Shown: positions 10,134-21,473 of the stretch, piece after piece
How positions within the stretch are numbered: the first letter of the stretch is position 1
Layout: each line of letters starts with the position of its first letter
Assembly (NCBI RefSeq): GCF_010093595.1
Contig: NW_022985444.1
Location: 1,735,539-1,799,538 of the forward strand
Source of the DNA: Mytilinidion resinicola
Lineage: Eukaryota > Ascomycota > Dothideomycetes > Mytilinidiales > Mytilinidiaceae
Direction: 5' to 3'
Length of the DNA stretch: 64,000 bases
Position numbers and translations under genes: made by a program
Notes under the pieces: generated by a model
The model's input: the letters and a program-made list of their open reading frames with translations, nothing else
Database searches by the model: none
What the model was told of the DNA's origin: nothing

Positions 10134-11350
10134 GGTTGTAAATTCCAGGTCGAAAAGACGAAGGAAGGTAGGATGGAGGAACGGTAAGGTAGTGGAGGGG
10201 TGTTGTGGTGACGGCAACAAAATTTAAAAATTATGCAAGGTGGAAGCCGGGGATCAACCGGCGACAGGGGTCTAAAGTATGATGTGGGGAAAGTTAAGTG
10301 CCTGAGGCGGAAATCGAGAATCAATATGTTTCTGAAACTCGTTGAGTTATTCCATACACAACCACGAGAACGAGGCATGGCAAGAACTACCCCATTTAAG
10401 TCTTTACAGGTACGGTATGTGAGAGTAGACGGTTCTTAGATCTTTCGAGACCGCAGCTTGACACGGAAGTTGAGAAAACAACGTCGTCCATTCTTGTCAA
10501 ATTATTGTCAAATTTAAGCTACTGGGGATTGAAAACTACCTTATGAGGATTCCTGAACTCTGACATATCCAGCCCAGTCGTAAAGGCTTCAGCGCTTGTG
10601 TCAATGCCCGCATGGGGCTTTTGATTGACCTGGTTTTGGAAACTGATGACAATGCCAGCCAAGTACTGGTAAGCACTTCTTAATGCGTCGAATAAGGGCC
10701 CTTAAGTCGCCCTCGCGTATGAGTCGGATCATGATATTGCTCAGCAAGCCTGAGATTTTGGTTTCAGATATCATGTATTGCGCGCTTTGAACTGACTCCC
10801 ACTACATCTTTGAGCGTTCATGATTCAAATTGTCCTCCTTTACTTGGTCATTGAGTCACACGGTTAGTTCGAAACCGTTGCACTGTTCATTGAAAGTCCT
10901 GCCCGGAAATGTCATTTTTTCATATCTGAAACTTCTGCGTCTTCAATTGCACTCACGGATAGCTCTTGGGTCCATCAACTGAAGTCACAGGTACACCGTG
11001 AGCCTTCATGTGAACTCAGGGGCAACCCTTAGGTCTATCAACTAAAGTCACAGGCGTTTCATGGTCCCGTTGAAGACTCACAGAAAGTAATAACTCACGG
11101 CCAAAGCTCCCTCTCCAGAGGTATAAGTATGCCAGTTCGCACACCTCCTCGATACTATCTCTACCACACTATCAACAAGCAACCACAAAGAACTACCAAC
11201 ATTCTTCCGAACCGACTCATCATCTACCTTTCCCATCCAACTCAAAGCACACACTCCTGAACCTCTACAGGTACATGACCCCCAAACCCCCCAGTTCCCC
11301 CTCATTCTAACCAACGCCTCAGCAAAACCTTCCCCGCCCATTCCTCCAAA
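10134..11350. other. Intergenic; contains one imperfect direct repeat
   Basis: This 1.2-kb stretch holds no gene I can support. Two similar segments, near 10964-10990 (cttgggtccatcaactgaag ...) and 11029-11054 (cttaggtctatcaactaaag ...), are spaced about 65 bp apart and each ends tcacagg; they lie 300-390 bp upstream of the ATG at 11351. A pyrimidine/A-rich leader from about 11150 suits a promoter and 5' UTR for that gene. Confidence 0.45.
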
Positions 11351-11890
11351 ATGGCAAGCTCCTCCGACGCAATGGACATCGACGCCGGCAACGCCGACGC
11401 CCACACCACAGCCACCGACAACGTCGAAGGCGGCTCGCCCTACTTCTCCGACGACGGGCAGGGGAACTGGGAGTACATCGGCCCGGAGCCAGCCATGACC
11501 AAAGACGACTGCATATACTGGGAATGCTGCAAGTGCAACGACCGGCTGCTGATCCCCAAGGCCTTCACCCCTGCCTTCGACCGCTGCCCCAAGGGCGCAC
11601 GGTGCAAGGGCGCGGTAGAAAACAAGCGCGAAGTCTTCCTTGTTCTGGACAAGAATGGGAACAGCGAAAAGGTGAAGGTTGCGGGACATCAGAAGTGCAA
11701 AGGATCTAGTAGTGGCGGGTGCGCGGACCAGACACACAACGGCCCTTATAGACGCGAAGATTTCGCGTTGACGCGGGAGCAGTATGAGGCGATGGACGAG
11801 AAGTTTAAGAAGAAGTATAATTTGATGGAGAACAGGCCTGTGCCGAAGCATCGGAGGCAGCGGAGGAAGCACGGAATTTCTCGATCTTAG
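11351..11890 (+). CDS. Hypothetical Cys-rich protein (possible zinc-ribbon)
   Basis: A single exon encodes 179 residues. The N-terminus is acidic and disordered (MASSSDAMDIDAGN). A core from about residue 40 to 130 contains C-x5-C-C-x-C (CIYWECCKCNDRL), then RCPKGARCKG, KCKG and GGC, a Cys pattern that would fit a zinc ribbon. A strand-rich segment REVFLVLDKN lies between them, and a basic tail (PKHRRQRRKHG) could be a nuclear localisation signal. No named family is recognised. It stands alone on the plus strand, with a pyrimidine-rich leader upstream. Coding quality is good (few rare codons, long open frame). Confidence 0.7.
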   Translation: MASSSDAMDIDAGNADAHTTATDNVEGGSPYFSDDGQGNWEYIGPEPAMTKDDCIYWECCKCNDRLLIPKAFTPAFDRCPKGARCKGAVENKREVFLVLDKNGNSEKVKVAGHQKCKGSSSGGCADQTHNGPYRREDFALTREQYEAMDEKFKKKYNLMENRPVPKHRRQRRKHGISRS

Positions 11891-12116
11891 TCTTTCTTTT
11901 GTGGGATGTTCCTTTCTTGGGTGTTCTTATTTCGTGGTTTTTCTGGATTCTTGGATAGACCGCGTGGCTGGGAGGTGTTCCGCACCTTAGATCTCTTTTG
12001 TTAGTTATAGTGCCTGGTTTTCTTTTCCCTTGCAGGCTATGTTTGGATTAACGGAATAGACCATGTATCATATCAACATACTACATATTTCCACATCACA
12101 CATATCTTCCCAGTGC

Positions 12117-12585
12117 GTCGCCAAAAGTCTGGGCACACTGATATACACTGCTCCAGCTTCATTCTTGCTCCTCGACACCGCTGTGAGGAGTGCCCCAGGT
12201 ACCATGTCTTCGATCAGTCAAAAGGGGGTCCAGTTTCAACTGCGTTAACCTTTACATCGTATTTGGAATTTCCAACACCTGTCCGGGCACCCCAAACAGT
12301 AGCAAGGAGTGCCCAAACTTATGGCCTTGGTAATGTAGATGTTCGGCAGGGGAATTGCGGTGATTAAGGATGCCACAAGTCTACGCACACTCGCTCACCA
12401 CTGTTTGAGGTGCTTCGTTGCATTATAAAGACTACATTTAGATGCGAAGAGCTTAAGAGTTTGAATCAGAGAGGCTTTATGCGCTTACACTCGGCCTACT
12501 TGGCCACTGTTTGTGGTGCTTCAGCATCCTCATACTTCTGGAGGAGATCAAAAGACGACATGCCTAAACTTGTGACCTAGTACTG
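12117..12585. repeat. Degenerate inverted-repeat elements (possible old MITE copies)
   Basis: Segment 12117-12335 begins ccaaaagtctgggcacac, and its end reads, in reverse complement, ccataagtttgggcactcct, an imperfect terminal inversion. A second segment, about 12370-12585, begins cacaagtctacgcacac, with an end whose reverse complement begins cacaagtttaggcat. Both contain variants of ccactgtttgaggtgcttc, resembling the inner terminal repeat (ctgccactgcatgaagtgctt) of the well-preserved elements at 25002 and 41272. The rest of 11891-12773 shows nothing coding. Confidence 0.4.
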
Positions 12586-12773
12586 TACCACACATTATCA
12601 TCAACGCTCATTGATTTGTCTATGGGATATTGCTCATCCATAACCCCCATATTCAGCCTTTTCTCTTCCAGATCCACAATAGCAATGGAATAAGGCCACA
12701 AAGCGACATAATAACCCCCGCCACCGGCATTATGAACGGACCCGAGATTTCCCCGCTTTGCACAAAAACTGCG

Positions 12774-14983
12774 CTATTCTGGGCCTCCGGACATTGGCCA
12801 TTGGTAGCCTGGGCGTAGTGTGAGCTGTCTCCGAACTTTTTGTCTTGTGCTGGACAAAGGGAGAAAGTAAGGTATAGGGGTTGAGGGGCTATTAAAGCTT
12901 GGTCGTTAACGCACCTGCAGCGTCGCTGAACTTGTATCCGTAGGATGACGTGAAGTCATCCAGCACGGCGGGACCACGGGATCCTGCTTCGGGTTAGCGT
13001 GTGATTTTGACGAGTGTTTGGGATTGGGCTTACCGTAGGGATACTCCATCGGGATGATCTCCTTGTTGTCATCTAGATAGTGCAATAGAGGAGTGAAGAT
13101 TCTCCAGCTGGCGTCCAGCTCATCGTCACGAACAAAGTTGGAGTGGTCGCCCTTGAGGGCGTCGAGGATCAAAGACTCGTACGCTTCGGGGATCTTGAGA
13201 TCGGAGAATCTCCGTCGGTAGGTAAGGTCGAGCTCTGTAACAACTGTCTGCATGCTCAGGCCGGGTAGCTTAGAGTTCATCTTGATGTAGACACTCTCGT
13301 TCGGCTGGACTCGAATGACGAGCTCGTTTCGGGGGATGTCCTTGAAGATACCAGAAGTGACATCCTTGAATTGGATGCGGACCTCAGTCTTTTGCTCATT
13401 AAGAGCTACGAGACGTTAGATATGGTCTTCCGCACAATGGGAAACGGTCCTACCTTTGCCTGCCTTCAGAATGAATGGCACTCCGTCCCACCGCTCGTTC
13501 TTGATGTATGCGACCATCGACGCGAATGTAGGGCAACGGGACTCCTTCGGCACGGTATCATCCTCCTTGTACCCTGGCTTGCTTCCATCGAGAGATTTCC
13601 CGTATTGACCGATGATGACGTTCTTGGGTTCGATCGAGGGCATCCCGCGCAGAACACGGACCTGGATTGCGGTTAGCTTGCGTGGCCTAAGATTAGGTTT
13701 CTTTCCCCACCTTCTCGTCTCGAATATCTTCTGCGGAAAAAGAGATTGGCCGTTCCATTGTGAGCAGTGTGAGCACCTGCAGCAAATCTACACTATGTTA
13801 GCTCTAGACATCGAAGATACGCCGAAATACATACGGTTCTGCATGACATCACGGATGATGCCAAACTCGTCGAAGTAGCCGCCACGACCCTCAGTGCCGA
13901 AAGGCTCCTTGAAGGAGATCTGTTTACTGATCAGAAAATTCTCTTCTCCGAATGAGCTACTTCCATACCTGAACATTGTCGATGTGGTTGCGGTTCCATG
14001 TGGCCCCGAAGAACTCATTACCGAATCTTAGAATGAGAATGTTCTTCACCATCTCCTTGCCCAGGTAATGGTCGATACGGAAAATCTCATCTTCGCTCCA
14101 GTCCGGCGCCAGCGCTCGTTGGAGCTCCCGGGAGCTTGGTAGATCGCTACCGAATGGTTTCTCGACCTACGAGAGCACGCGGTTAGCCATAGAGTCACAA
14201 AGCATAGTAAAAGCGGGGACGTACAATGATCCTAGCTATGCCGTCGTTTGGATAGCAGTTCCTCTTGAGGTGCTGAGACACGGTGATGAAGACGCTTGGC
14301 GGGAGAGCCATGTAGAATACCCGGTTGGTCTCCTTCCGGCCCTTCTCGAGCTCCTCTAGGTGTTTCCGGAGTTGGATAAAGGAGTCATCTTGATCGTACT
14401 GTCCAGACACGTAGGTGCACATGCCGCAGAACTCGTCCAACTGCTCCTGCATCTCCTTGGTGGGCGTCTTTATGTAGGACTTGACCCGCTTGAGGTACTC
14501 CTCGTGGTCCATTTTCGTCCGGGCATATCCGACGATCTTGACATCTTTTGGGAGGAAGTTGTTTCGGTGCTGCTCGAGTGATTAGGCTTAGAAACGGAGC
14601 TGTGATCATAGAGACTTACGAGGCCGAACAAGGCCGGGAACTGGACGGATGTTAGCGGGGCACACAGCGGTGCGGAAATCAACACTCACAGTCTTCTTCT
14701 TGGCCAAATCACCCGAAGCTCCCAGGACTACTATGACGGTGTTGTCCTTCAGCTCAATTGTTCTGTAGAAGTCAGCATCGGGTCGTCGTCGTTTCGTGGT
14801 TTGAAACCCGTTGGGGAGCAGCCAGGGCTATCCCAACAACACGGAATATGGCAGGGCGAGCCTGGCAGCAGCTGTATACAGAAGTATAGTCCCAATGCGG
14901 CCGGAACATCTCTCTCTCGACTCAATGGACAGCACTTACCCGGCATTGGACTCAACCTCAGGCTGAATGACGGTATTGGCCAT
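12774..14983 (-). CDS. ZWF1: Glucose-6-phosphate 1-dehydrogenase
   Basis: Eleven exons on the minus strand (14940-14983, 14690-14762, 14620-14640, 14225-14569, 13969-14166, 13835-13919, 13711-13787, 13454-13661, 13034-13405, 12915-12983, 12774-12808) sum to 1527 nt, or 508 residues, the normal length. The enzyme oxidises glucose-6-phosphate to 6-phosphogluconolactone, making NADPH in the cytosolic oxidative pentose phosphate pathway. Visible are the Rossmann motif [13 protein letters not shown], the active-site [16 protein letters not shown] and the C-terminal [15 protein letters not shown]. All ten introns are GT-AG, mostly 47-58 bp; the first is 177 bp. Exon 3 is only 21 nt (FPALFGL). The start at 14983 gives [15 protein letters not shown]. 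The final 35-nt exon, ending [11 protein letters not shown], was placed because it restores the conserved GYQWP. Confidence 0.96.
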
Positions 14984-16595
14984 TGCGCCCGCTCTATGAC
15001 GAAGCTACCCCGGAACCGGTGGGTTCTGGATAAGAGACTCGAAGCTCGGATTGCGAGGATGGAGGGTTCGGGAGAGAGTGCTGGTGCTGCTGGGGAATGG
15101 GGCGGTGGTCTGGTCAGTCTGTTTGGGGGGCGGTTGTTGTGAGGAAAGTGTGGTGGGGTTGGCGGAAGAATCAATTGGGCATATCAAGGCGCGCGCTGGG
15201 CTCCTGGTAGGGTTTGGTGACGTACAAGCTAGCAGACGGGCGGTGGTGCGGAAAACAAAGCGTCGCGGGGTGAAGAGCAGCGAGGGCGGCCGGCGGGCGC
15301 AACGATATTTATTAACAGCAGCGCAGATGCAGCTGGGCCCGTGTATCACTAAGCCTGGATGGAGTCTTGCAAAGCTCCTAGCACATCCCAAGCAGCCGGA
15401 GCCACCCAAGTCACGATCTCGCGCTGAGGAAGCCTTTACTAACGCCGAAACGCCCGACCCCACCACTGCGCCGTCGCACTGCTCGAGAATACCACTCCCA
15501 AAATCCCCGGCCTGCTGGCCTCGTCGCCCACTGTGCGCTGGAGGGCGTCTCGACTAGTGGAGACGTAAGAGGAACCTGTCACCGCCGAGCCCGGGGTTTG
15601 CATCTCATAGCTGTCAGACCTCGATTCTACGAGGTGTGCGCTACTGCAACCCTCCCACCAGGTCAGCGAGGCCGCCAGCTCCCACCGCCGATGAATGCCC
15701 CGATGCGCGGAACTGTAGGGAGTGCGAGAGAAACCATTGATACCTCCGATTAGCAAGCATGGGGAGCCGTGCCTATGCGGCCTACGATGCTCTAATCATC
15801 CGTGCCGAAGAAGAAAGGGAGGTACATTTCCGGATGCCGTGCTTTGAAAAGTCCACCATCGTGGCTTTGGTCATTAGGACAGTCAGAAATCTGGGGATTT
15901 ACGAGCCTAGAAAGCTCCTATTCGTGGTTCCCCGCGTTTACCAGGGCCTAGAGTGAATGCCTATCAAACTTCCGGCGATCCTCAGGGACCCGGCGTGAAT
16001 TGTCGTGGGCCGTGACAGGCTCTTCCCGTGGAAGCTGGTGTTTGGCCATGAAGCAGACGGGATCCAATCAACGAGTAGAGGCAATTGACTTGGCTCCTAT
16101 CTGGGAGGCTGAGAATAGCTGGGAGCTGAAGTTGAATTCTAGAAGAGCCAGCTTTACACAAGTCTTGAACTACCCTTAAGACTACAGCTAAGCGACATGA
16201 GGTATACTCAAGGGCTGAAGATGCACCGAAAGGTCTGCCATTGACTGGGTGCCGAATAATGCCGTAGCATCCGCGGTGAGATTCACACTAAGATGGAGAT
16301 TGGACATTGTGGTAGTGGAGGCATGTTGGGTGAGCGTCGTTTCAAGTAATTATGAGGTGGTGATGATGTAAAATGCAATCGAATTGAATTGTATGAGGGG
16401 CTGATGAGGATTTGAGGCGAAAGGCCTGTAGATGGCCCAGTGGACGGCACGAGGGACGTGGCTTGGCACGCTAGCCCAGTCAAGTGTTTTACGCGACCCT
16501 TCGATTCCACACTCCAATTTCAACGCCAACGGCGAACCCACCTCCATTCCAGCAACCACCAAGACGACAACCCACGATCCCTTTAAATCGTCACA
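14984..16595. promoter_or_regulatory. Divergent intergenic region between ZWF1 and RPL33
   Basis: Ordinary promoter and leader sequence is expected at both ends of this 1.6-kb gap. Long GC-rich frames on both strands between 15005 and 15760 have no family features and overlap each other, so I do not call them. Nothing else is identified. Confidence 0.4.
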
Positions 16596-17426
16596 ATGCC
16601 GGAGGCAGGTCACAGACTGTGAGTGCTCCCCCTTCCAGCCCAGAAACGGCCGCCTGCAGATATTCTGTGTTTCGCCATGTCCTCGCAGCATCCCCATTGA
16701 ACCTTTCGCTGACGTATTCTCTCATCTAGTTACGTGAAGGGGTGAGTTCCATCTTCCAGTATCCCCTCAAAAAGAATTCCTTCGATTTCCCTGGCGACCG
16801 GCGACTCAATCCCCGATTTCTTGTGGTGGAGCATACAATTTGGCCGGAGCGCACACACGGCTACAACATCATGTTGGAAGGGCACCATGGAGACGACCGA
16901 GACAACTGCGACCGCGCAATTTGAACAGACAGGCAGTATCCAGAGCGAAGCTGACACTGGCATAGCAAGCACCTCAGCTACGCCCGAGGAAAGAGGAACA
17001 CCAGCCCCGGCACTTCGTTGCTGAAGCTCGAGGGTGTGGACGACACAAACGCTGCCCGCTTCTACTGTAAGAGATGACTCACGTCCAAGGACTCCTCTGA
17101 ATTGAACGCTGACTCTTCGAAGGCGGCAAGCGCGTCGCATACGTCTACCGCGCACAGAGGGAAAAGCAAGGCACCAAGATAAGGGTCATCTGGTACGCCA
17201 CGCCCCAATCCTGCGAGCCTCCAGCACACGCAGCATACAATCGCACAATCCCCTCCGCCACACAGATATTTTGTAAATTCCGCGCACAGGCTAACACTTC
17301 CGCAGGGGCAAGGTCCAGCGTCCTCATGGCAACTCCGGTGTGGTCCGCGCGAAGTTCAGGTCCAACCTCCCCCCGAAGAGCTTTGGTGCGTCTGTGAGAG
17401 TCATGTTGTATCCGTCTTCGATATAG
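16596..17426 (+). CDS. RPL33: 60S ribosomal protein eL33 (L35Ae/RPL33)
   Basis: Five exons (16596-16618, 16730-16741, 16966-17066, 17123-17192, 17306-17426) give 108 residues, the usual length. The protein reads [12 protein letters not shown], then [73 protein letters not shown] and ends VMLYPSSI, which is the eL33 pattern throughout. It is a structural protein of the large ribosomal subunit. Exon 2 is a 12-nt microexon encoding only part of LYVKG. All introns are GT-AG (111, 224, 56 and 113 bp). The residue after RFY is Cys where Leu is common. Confidence 0.95.
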
Positions 17427-18337
17427 GCAATTCTCTTCAGTCGATGATGGCGATGGCGGTCAGATGATTGGGGATGGAGGAGGGCGAGAGGTCGATGTGG
17501 TTCCCTCGAAAAGCTCAACCAGCTGGGAAGTGGAAGTTTGGTGGCTACGATATCTTGCGTGCTCTGGTCTCTCGTCCACAAAAACGGCATGCTCTCTCGG
17601 AAATGGAGTCGATTCTTTCCCACACAAACAAGAAACTTAATGGACTTGTTCCTCTCAACTCCCAAGTCTTTCTGATCTGTGACTTAGTATTTCCTTTGTC
17701 AACATTATTGGAAATGCATACGCTTGGATGGTGCGCAGGGATTCAAGATATAGGGAGCCTTCACAGAAATGGCAGCGAGGGAGATATGTTGCGGGCCCTG
17801 CTTTCAATTGTGCTTTGCACCGGTACCTTGTGTTTTACACCTCTTATTATTTCAGAGCTCTCACGCTCATATCGACTTTGGTACCTGCAAGGCTGAAGCT
17901 CGCCATCCAATCGACCATCGAGTCACCTTGCAGGCATGCTTGGAAATTTCAGGCTATCACCAAGCACAGAAAAATGCACAGGTCGACGAATGTACTCTTC
18001 CTGACAATCTAATTCTCGCCTCATTGGTCCCATTCCCTAATACTCACATCTTTCGTTCTTACAATGCCTGGTCATAGATATCCATAAAACCCTTCACCAC
18101 TGCGTGAGGAGCCTCAGGGTACTTTCAGCATTCCGAATGAGAGAGGAGTTCGGCATTTGGACAACCAGTAAACTCGAGAGGCTACCCTGGGCGGAGTCAG
18201 CAGGGTGAACGCAGATTGGAAGTAAATCTACTACCCCCGGTTTCTATTACTACGTTACACCCCCACTGACAGTGGCAGCAAAGTGTACGAATACATATAA
18301 CAAGGCGCTGTACGTCGCAAACCGTTCTCCTCCGCCC
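17427..18337. other. Intergenic; nothing identified
   Basis: This stretch follows RPL33 and precedes the stop of the NmrA-like gene. Overlapping frames of up to 140 codons occur between 17468 and 18080, but they begin at non-ATG codons or overlap one another and show no motif. Confidence 0.4.
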
Positions 18338-19425
18338 TCAATGCGACCCAGCGACCTCCCCCCTCTCCCCCATCCCCACCGCCACAGCCGTCCACTCATC
18401 CAAATCCTCCACCGGCAACCCCAGGACCTCATTATCCAGCCCCCTCCTACTCTCGTAATCCCCATCGCCCTTCCCATTCGGCACAAACATCCGACTATAC
18501 AACATCTTCGTAAACGCCGCCCGATCCCCCGCCTCCAGCGCCGCCCTCCCCTCCCTCCACCTCTTCTCAGCCGACTCATAGCTCACCTTCCACTCCTTCT
18601 CCGCCGTCCCCGTAACCCTCATCACACTCTCCCACATCTCCCGCTGCGTCACTCGGAAACTACTCACATACACCCCCCTCCCCTCCCCACAGAACCGGCC
18701 CACCGTCGCCCCCTCATCCATCTCATCCTCCGGATACTCCTTCAACCCCAACACCGCCGCGACCGCCCTGCCGCACTGCGCCCACGTACTCGTGTTAATC
18801 CGCACCTCGCCCTGGTCAAACAGCACCAAGCTCCGCTCCTTGAAATCAAACCCAAACCTGTCCGCCCCGCCGCCGAGGCTGAACTCGTACCAGAAGTTGC
18901 ACGCGAGCAGGATGTACCGACTAACCCCCAGCTCGGTGACCAACGCGCAGATCTCGTCGCGGCGCGCCGCGAGCAGGCTGTCCGCACACAGCGCGTCGTT
19001 CACCGGGTCGTGCCCGAACCAGCTCGGCAGGATGTACGAGACCCCGGCCGCGGCCGCGGCGCGGACGAGGCGCGGGAGGGTGTCGCGGGGCGCGGCGACG
19101 GAGAGGGCGATGATGAGGGCTTGCTGGCCGCGGAGGGCGGCGACGAGAGCCGGGTCCGAGGAGGGCGAGGTGTAGTCGACGCGGGCGACGTGGAGGCCGG
19201 CGGGGAGGGGGCGCGTGCTGGTGGGCCGCGTGATGGCGGTGAGGGTGTGCTTGCCGGTGGCGAGGAGGGCGGCGGTGAGGTGGGTGCCTATTTGGCCGGT
19301 GGCCTGCGAGGGGGGGTTAGAGATGGGTGGGGGATAGGGGAGGGGGGGCGGACGCCGATGATGGCTATTTTTGAGATGTGGTTGGTGAAGCCGGCGGCCT
19401 GGTCTTTGGCGTCTCTTATGGGCAT
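18338..19425 (-). CDS. NmrA-like NAD(P)-binding protein (isoflavone reductase-like)
   Basis: Two exons, 19354-19425 and 18338-19303, joined over a 50-bp intron give 345 residues. The splice builds a perfect dinucleotide-binding loop, IAIIG + ATGQIGTHLT, at about residues 20-34 (GxxGxxG type). Downstream are the Rossmann strand ALIIALSVAAPRDTLPRL, SYILPSWFGHDP and the ILLACNFWYEF segment typical of the NmrA/CipA-like atypical short-chain dehydrogenases of fungi, which act as NADP sensors or reductases of aromatic compounds. The catalytic Tyr-Lys pair of classical SDRs is not evident. The donor is GTCCGC, as in FAP7, and no alternative GT lies nearby. The gene is very GC-rich, so a longer antisense frame of 387 codons exists; I regard that as a shadow. 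Confidence 0.87.
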
Positions 19426-19955
19426 GTTGGGTTAGTGGTGGAGGAGGGTAGGAGGTGGGAGATAGTTGTGGAAATGGATGCAGGTCTCAATGTCTGACCT
19501 GGGTGGTATATAGGGTTGTATTGATATATAGACAATGCTCGTACATCACGGCTAGTGATTGGATCAACTCTATGCCTATGCCAGCATCTCATTAGCTAAG
19601 TAGATAGCGTTTGGCGATGGATATAACGGTCTTACATATGGAAGTGGTGGTTTCAGCCCGGACTTATCGGATTTACTGACCCGGACTAACTTGAACGAGG
19701 AGCAGCTCGTGGTGTATCATGCAATAAAGAACATGGACGAATAAGAGGCTAGTATGTACGACGTACAGGAGAATTGGTCGTATTTTCGTGCGTTGTACAT
19801 CCATAGAGAAATGAAGAGAAGAGCGCGTAAGCTCAGACCTCCAGGGAATTACCTTGACCAATAATGTTTTTGACGATGCGATCATGAACATTTAGAGACG
19901 TAGTGAAGTCAAGCCAAGGCGCACAATACCATAACTTGAAAGCGACGACTCAGGC

Positions 19956-20756
19956 TTAAGTAGACGTATCAGAATCTGACTCATCAGCGAAACCTACGTG
20001 TCTTTTTAACGGCTTCGGTCGGGTTCGTTCGATCAACTCGATGGAAAGCCTAAAACAAGAGTTCAACCTTTTGACGAACTTTTTACAATCATCGCAGATC
20101 TCTCTCCCGTATGCGCTGACTATAATGGTGGCTTTGGTTAAGCAGACTGGCGGGGCGTTCTCCGACATGGCGATAAGCTTTTGGTGCATCTCTCTTTGCC
20201 AGCTGTAGAAGCAGATATCCTTTTCCCAAAGTCTGCGAGCCTCGCCTCGCTCCTCTTCGTCTTTGGACTTGCGTTCCGTAAACTCGATCTTGCAATCTAA
20301 TTCTGTGTCGGGCACTCGATCTCTCGGGAGGAAGGCGCGGTGGTCGATGTACCACGCTATCAGCTGCGTCTCTGCGTGACTTGCTTGGAAAGATCTTGGC
20401 TTTCTACGGTCGTAATCAGAAATAGTGAAAATGTGTCCTACGATCTCTGCTAGTTGCAATGCCTTCTCCGTCCACTCCTCGCCAGAGATGAATGAGTCAT
20501 GTGCGCGATGAGAGCGTCCACTCATCGCTGCGATCGGTTCGAACGGACCTCCCCTCAGCAGAATTGTGACGGCCTTTTCCCGAGACACCTGAAACGTCAC
20601 TGATTTGAGGCATCTTGCTCCCTCGCGTGTCAGAGCTATCGTTGTGGTGCTCTCAACCGGGGCTCGCTGGAAAGACAACTTCCTGGGGTCTGACTCCTTT
20701 GGTGGGGTGAGAAAGGTCTTGCGGTAATCAGCCTCATTCCTTAGAGCTAGTTCCAT
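19956..20756 (-). CDS. Deaminase-fold protein (fungal OTT_1508-like deaminase)
   Basis: A single exon of 266 residues starts at the ATG at 20756 (MELALRNEADYRKTF). The centre shows the nucleic acid/nucleotide deaminase active-site pattern: HAETQL, where His and Glu bind zinc and shuttle protons, followed about 90 residues later by C-D-D-C (GREICDDCKKFVKRLN), supplying two more zinc 1igands. A strand TKATIIVSAYG precedes it, as in the deaminase fold. Fungi carry many lineage-specific members of the OTT_1508-like group; substrates are unknown, and some related clades act in toxin or immunity systems. The intact zinc set suggests activity. The gene lies 163 bp downstream of the start-proximal neighbour's stop, on the same strand. 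Substrate and location cannot be told from sequence. Confidence 0.72.
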   Translation of the reverse strand: MELALRNEADYRKTFLTPPKESDPRKLSFQRAPVESTTTIALTREGARCLKSVTFQVSREKAVTILLRGGPFEPIAAMSGRSHRAHDSFISGEEWTEKALQLAEIVGHIFTISDYDRRKPRSFQASHAETQLIAWYIDHRAFLPRDRVPDTELDCKIEFTERKSKDEEERGEARRLWEKDICFYSWQREMHQKLIAMSENAPPVCLTKATIIVSAYGREICDDCKKFVKRLNSCFRLSIELIERTRPKPLKRHVGFADESDSDTST

Positions 20757-20918
20757 CTTTTCTTGTCCGCCTCCAGTGACTTTGGAAGTATTCAAGAGAG
20801 GCTATGGCTGCTCTGCATTTCTACCATCTATAGACATTGAAGAAAAAATCTTTAATGAGTTGCTTATATTCGCTTAATTGCTCGTTCTCTTCCGACATGA
20901 GGAGGTAAGCGAGGTCTG

Positions 20919-21473
20919 TTATCCGTGTATGCTTCCGAGTACACACATTTTCGAATAGGCCTCTCGATTTGTTGATCTCGTACCCCACTTGGCTAGGTTC
21001 CTTACCGATGATCTATAGGCAGGCCCTCGGCTGCAAGGAGGTTGCTCGAGGATAGCAGCATAGGATTTATAGGTATGGCAATGAACATTCCCGCAGCTCC
21101 GGTATGGACAACGAATGAAGACTTTGGTGTCATTCCAGTATATGACATCGACTTGAGACACACTGTACGTGTTGTCGTCGGAAAGGATCGCTAGTGTATC
21201 TTTCCCTTCTGCCTGTCCTTCCGCCATGGCTTTACTAATGTTGAAGAACACGGAAACATTTTGCGATGCAGCCATGAGTTGGATCACAAAGTGCAAGAGC
21301 GCGGCGCGCATCTGGCGCATCTCCTTTGGCATTTCACTGGGCGGGTCGTCCGTTCCAAGCATGGCTATAGCGCTCTCTAGGGCGATGCTGGCCTTGGTGC
21401 AAGATTCCATCATGGCGTCGAGATACATGCAGAGTGCTTCTTTCTCACTCATCCGCATGGCGAAGGATGACAT
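20919..21473 (-). CDS. Hypothetical protein with Cys/His cluster, next to deaminase-like gene
   Basis: A 184-residue frame starts at the ATG at 21473 (MSSFAMRMSEKEALC). The first 110 residues look helical; the second half has a strand DVIYWNDTKVFIRCPYR, then S-C-G-N-V-H-C-H, a compact C-x3-C-x3-H-x-H candidate metal site like the CPYC/HxH segments of several unnamed fungal families. An open frame extends upstream without a better start, and a spliced 5' exon is possible. It is transcribed toward the deaminase-like gene, so the two may work together, but that is only inferred from order and strand. No family name is offered. Confidence 0.55.
   Translation of the reverse strand: MSSFAMRMSEKEALCMYLDAMMESCTKASIALESAIAMLGTDDPPSEMPKEMRQMRAALLHFVIQLMAASQNVSVFFNISKAMAEGQAEGKDTLAILSDDNTYSVSQVDVIYWNDTKVFIRCPYRSCGNVHCHTYKSYAAILEQPPCSRGPAYRSSVRNLAKWGTRSTNREAYSKMCVLGSIHG

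Noticed and set aside
15051..15760. Frames of 100-170 codons on both strands upstream of ZWF1
   Set aside because: They overlap each other in opposite strands, have no motif or credible splice pattern, and lie in a promoter region.
17468..18077. Overlapping frames of 90-142 codons after RPL33
   Set aside because: They start at non-ATG codons or overlap in different frames, with no domain features.
18272..19435. 387-codon Pro/Arg/His-rich frame on the plus strand
   Set aside because: It is antisense to the GC-rich NmrA-like gene, whose protein has a clear Rossmann motif and a valid intron; the plus-strand product is low-complexity.
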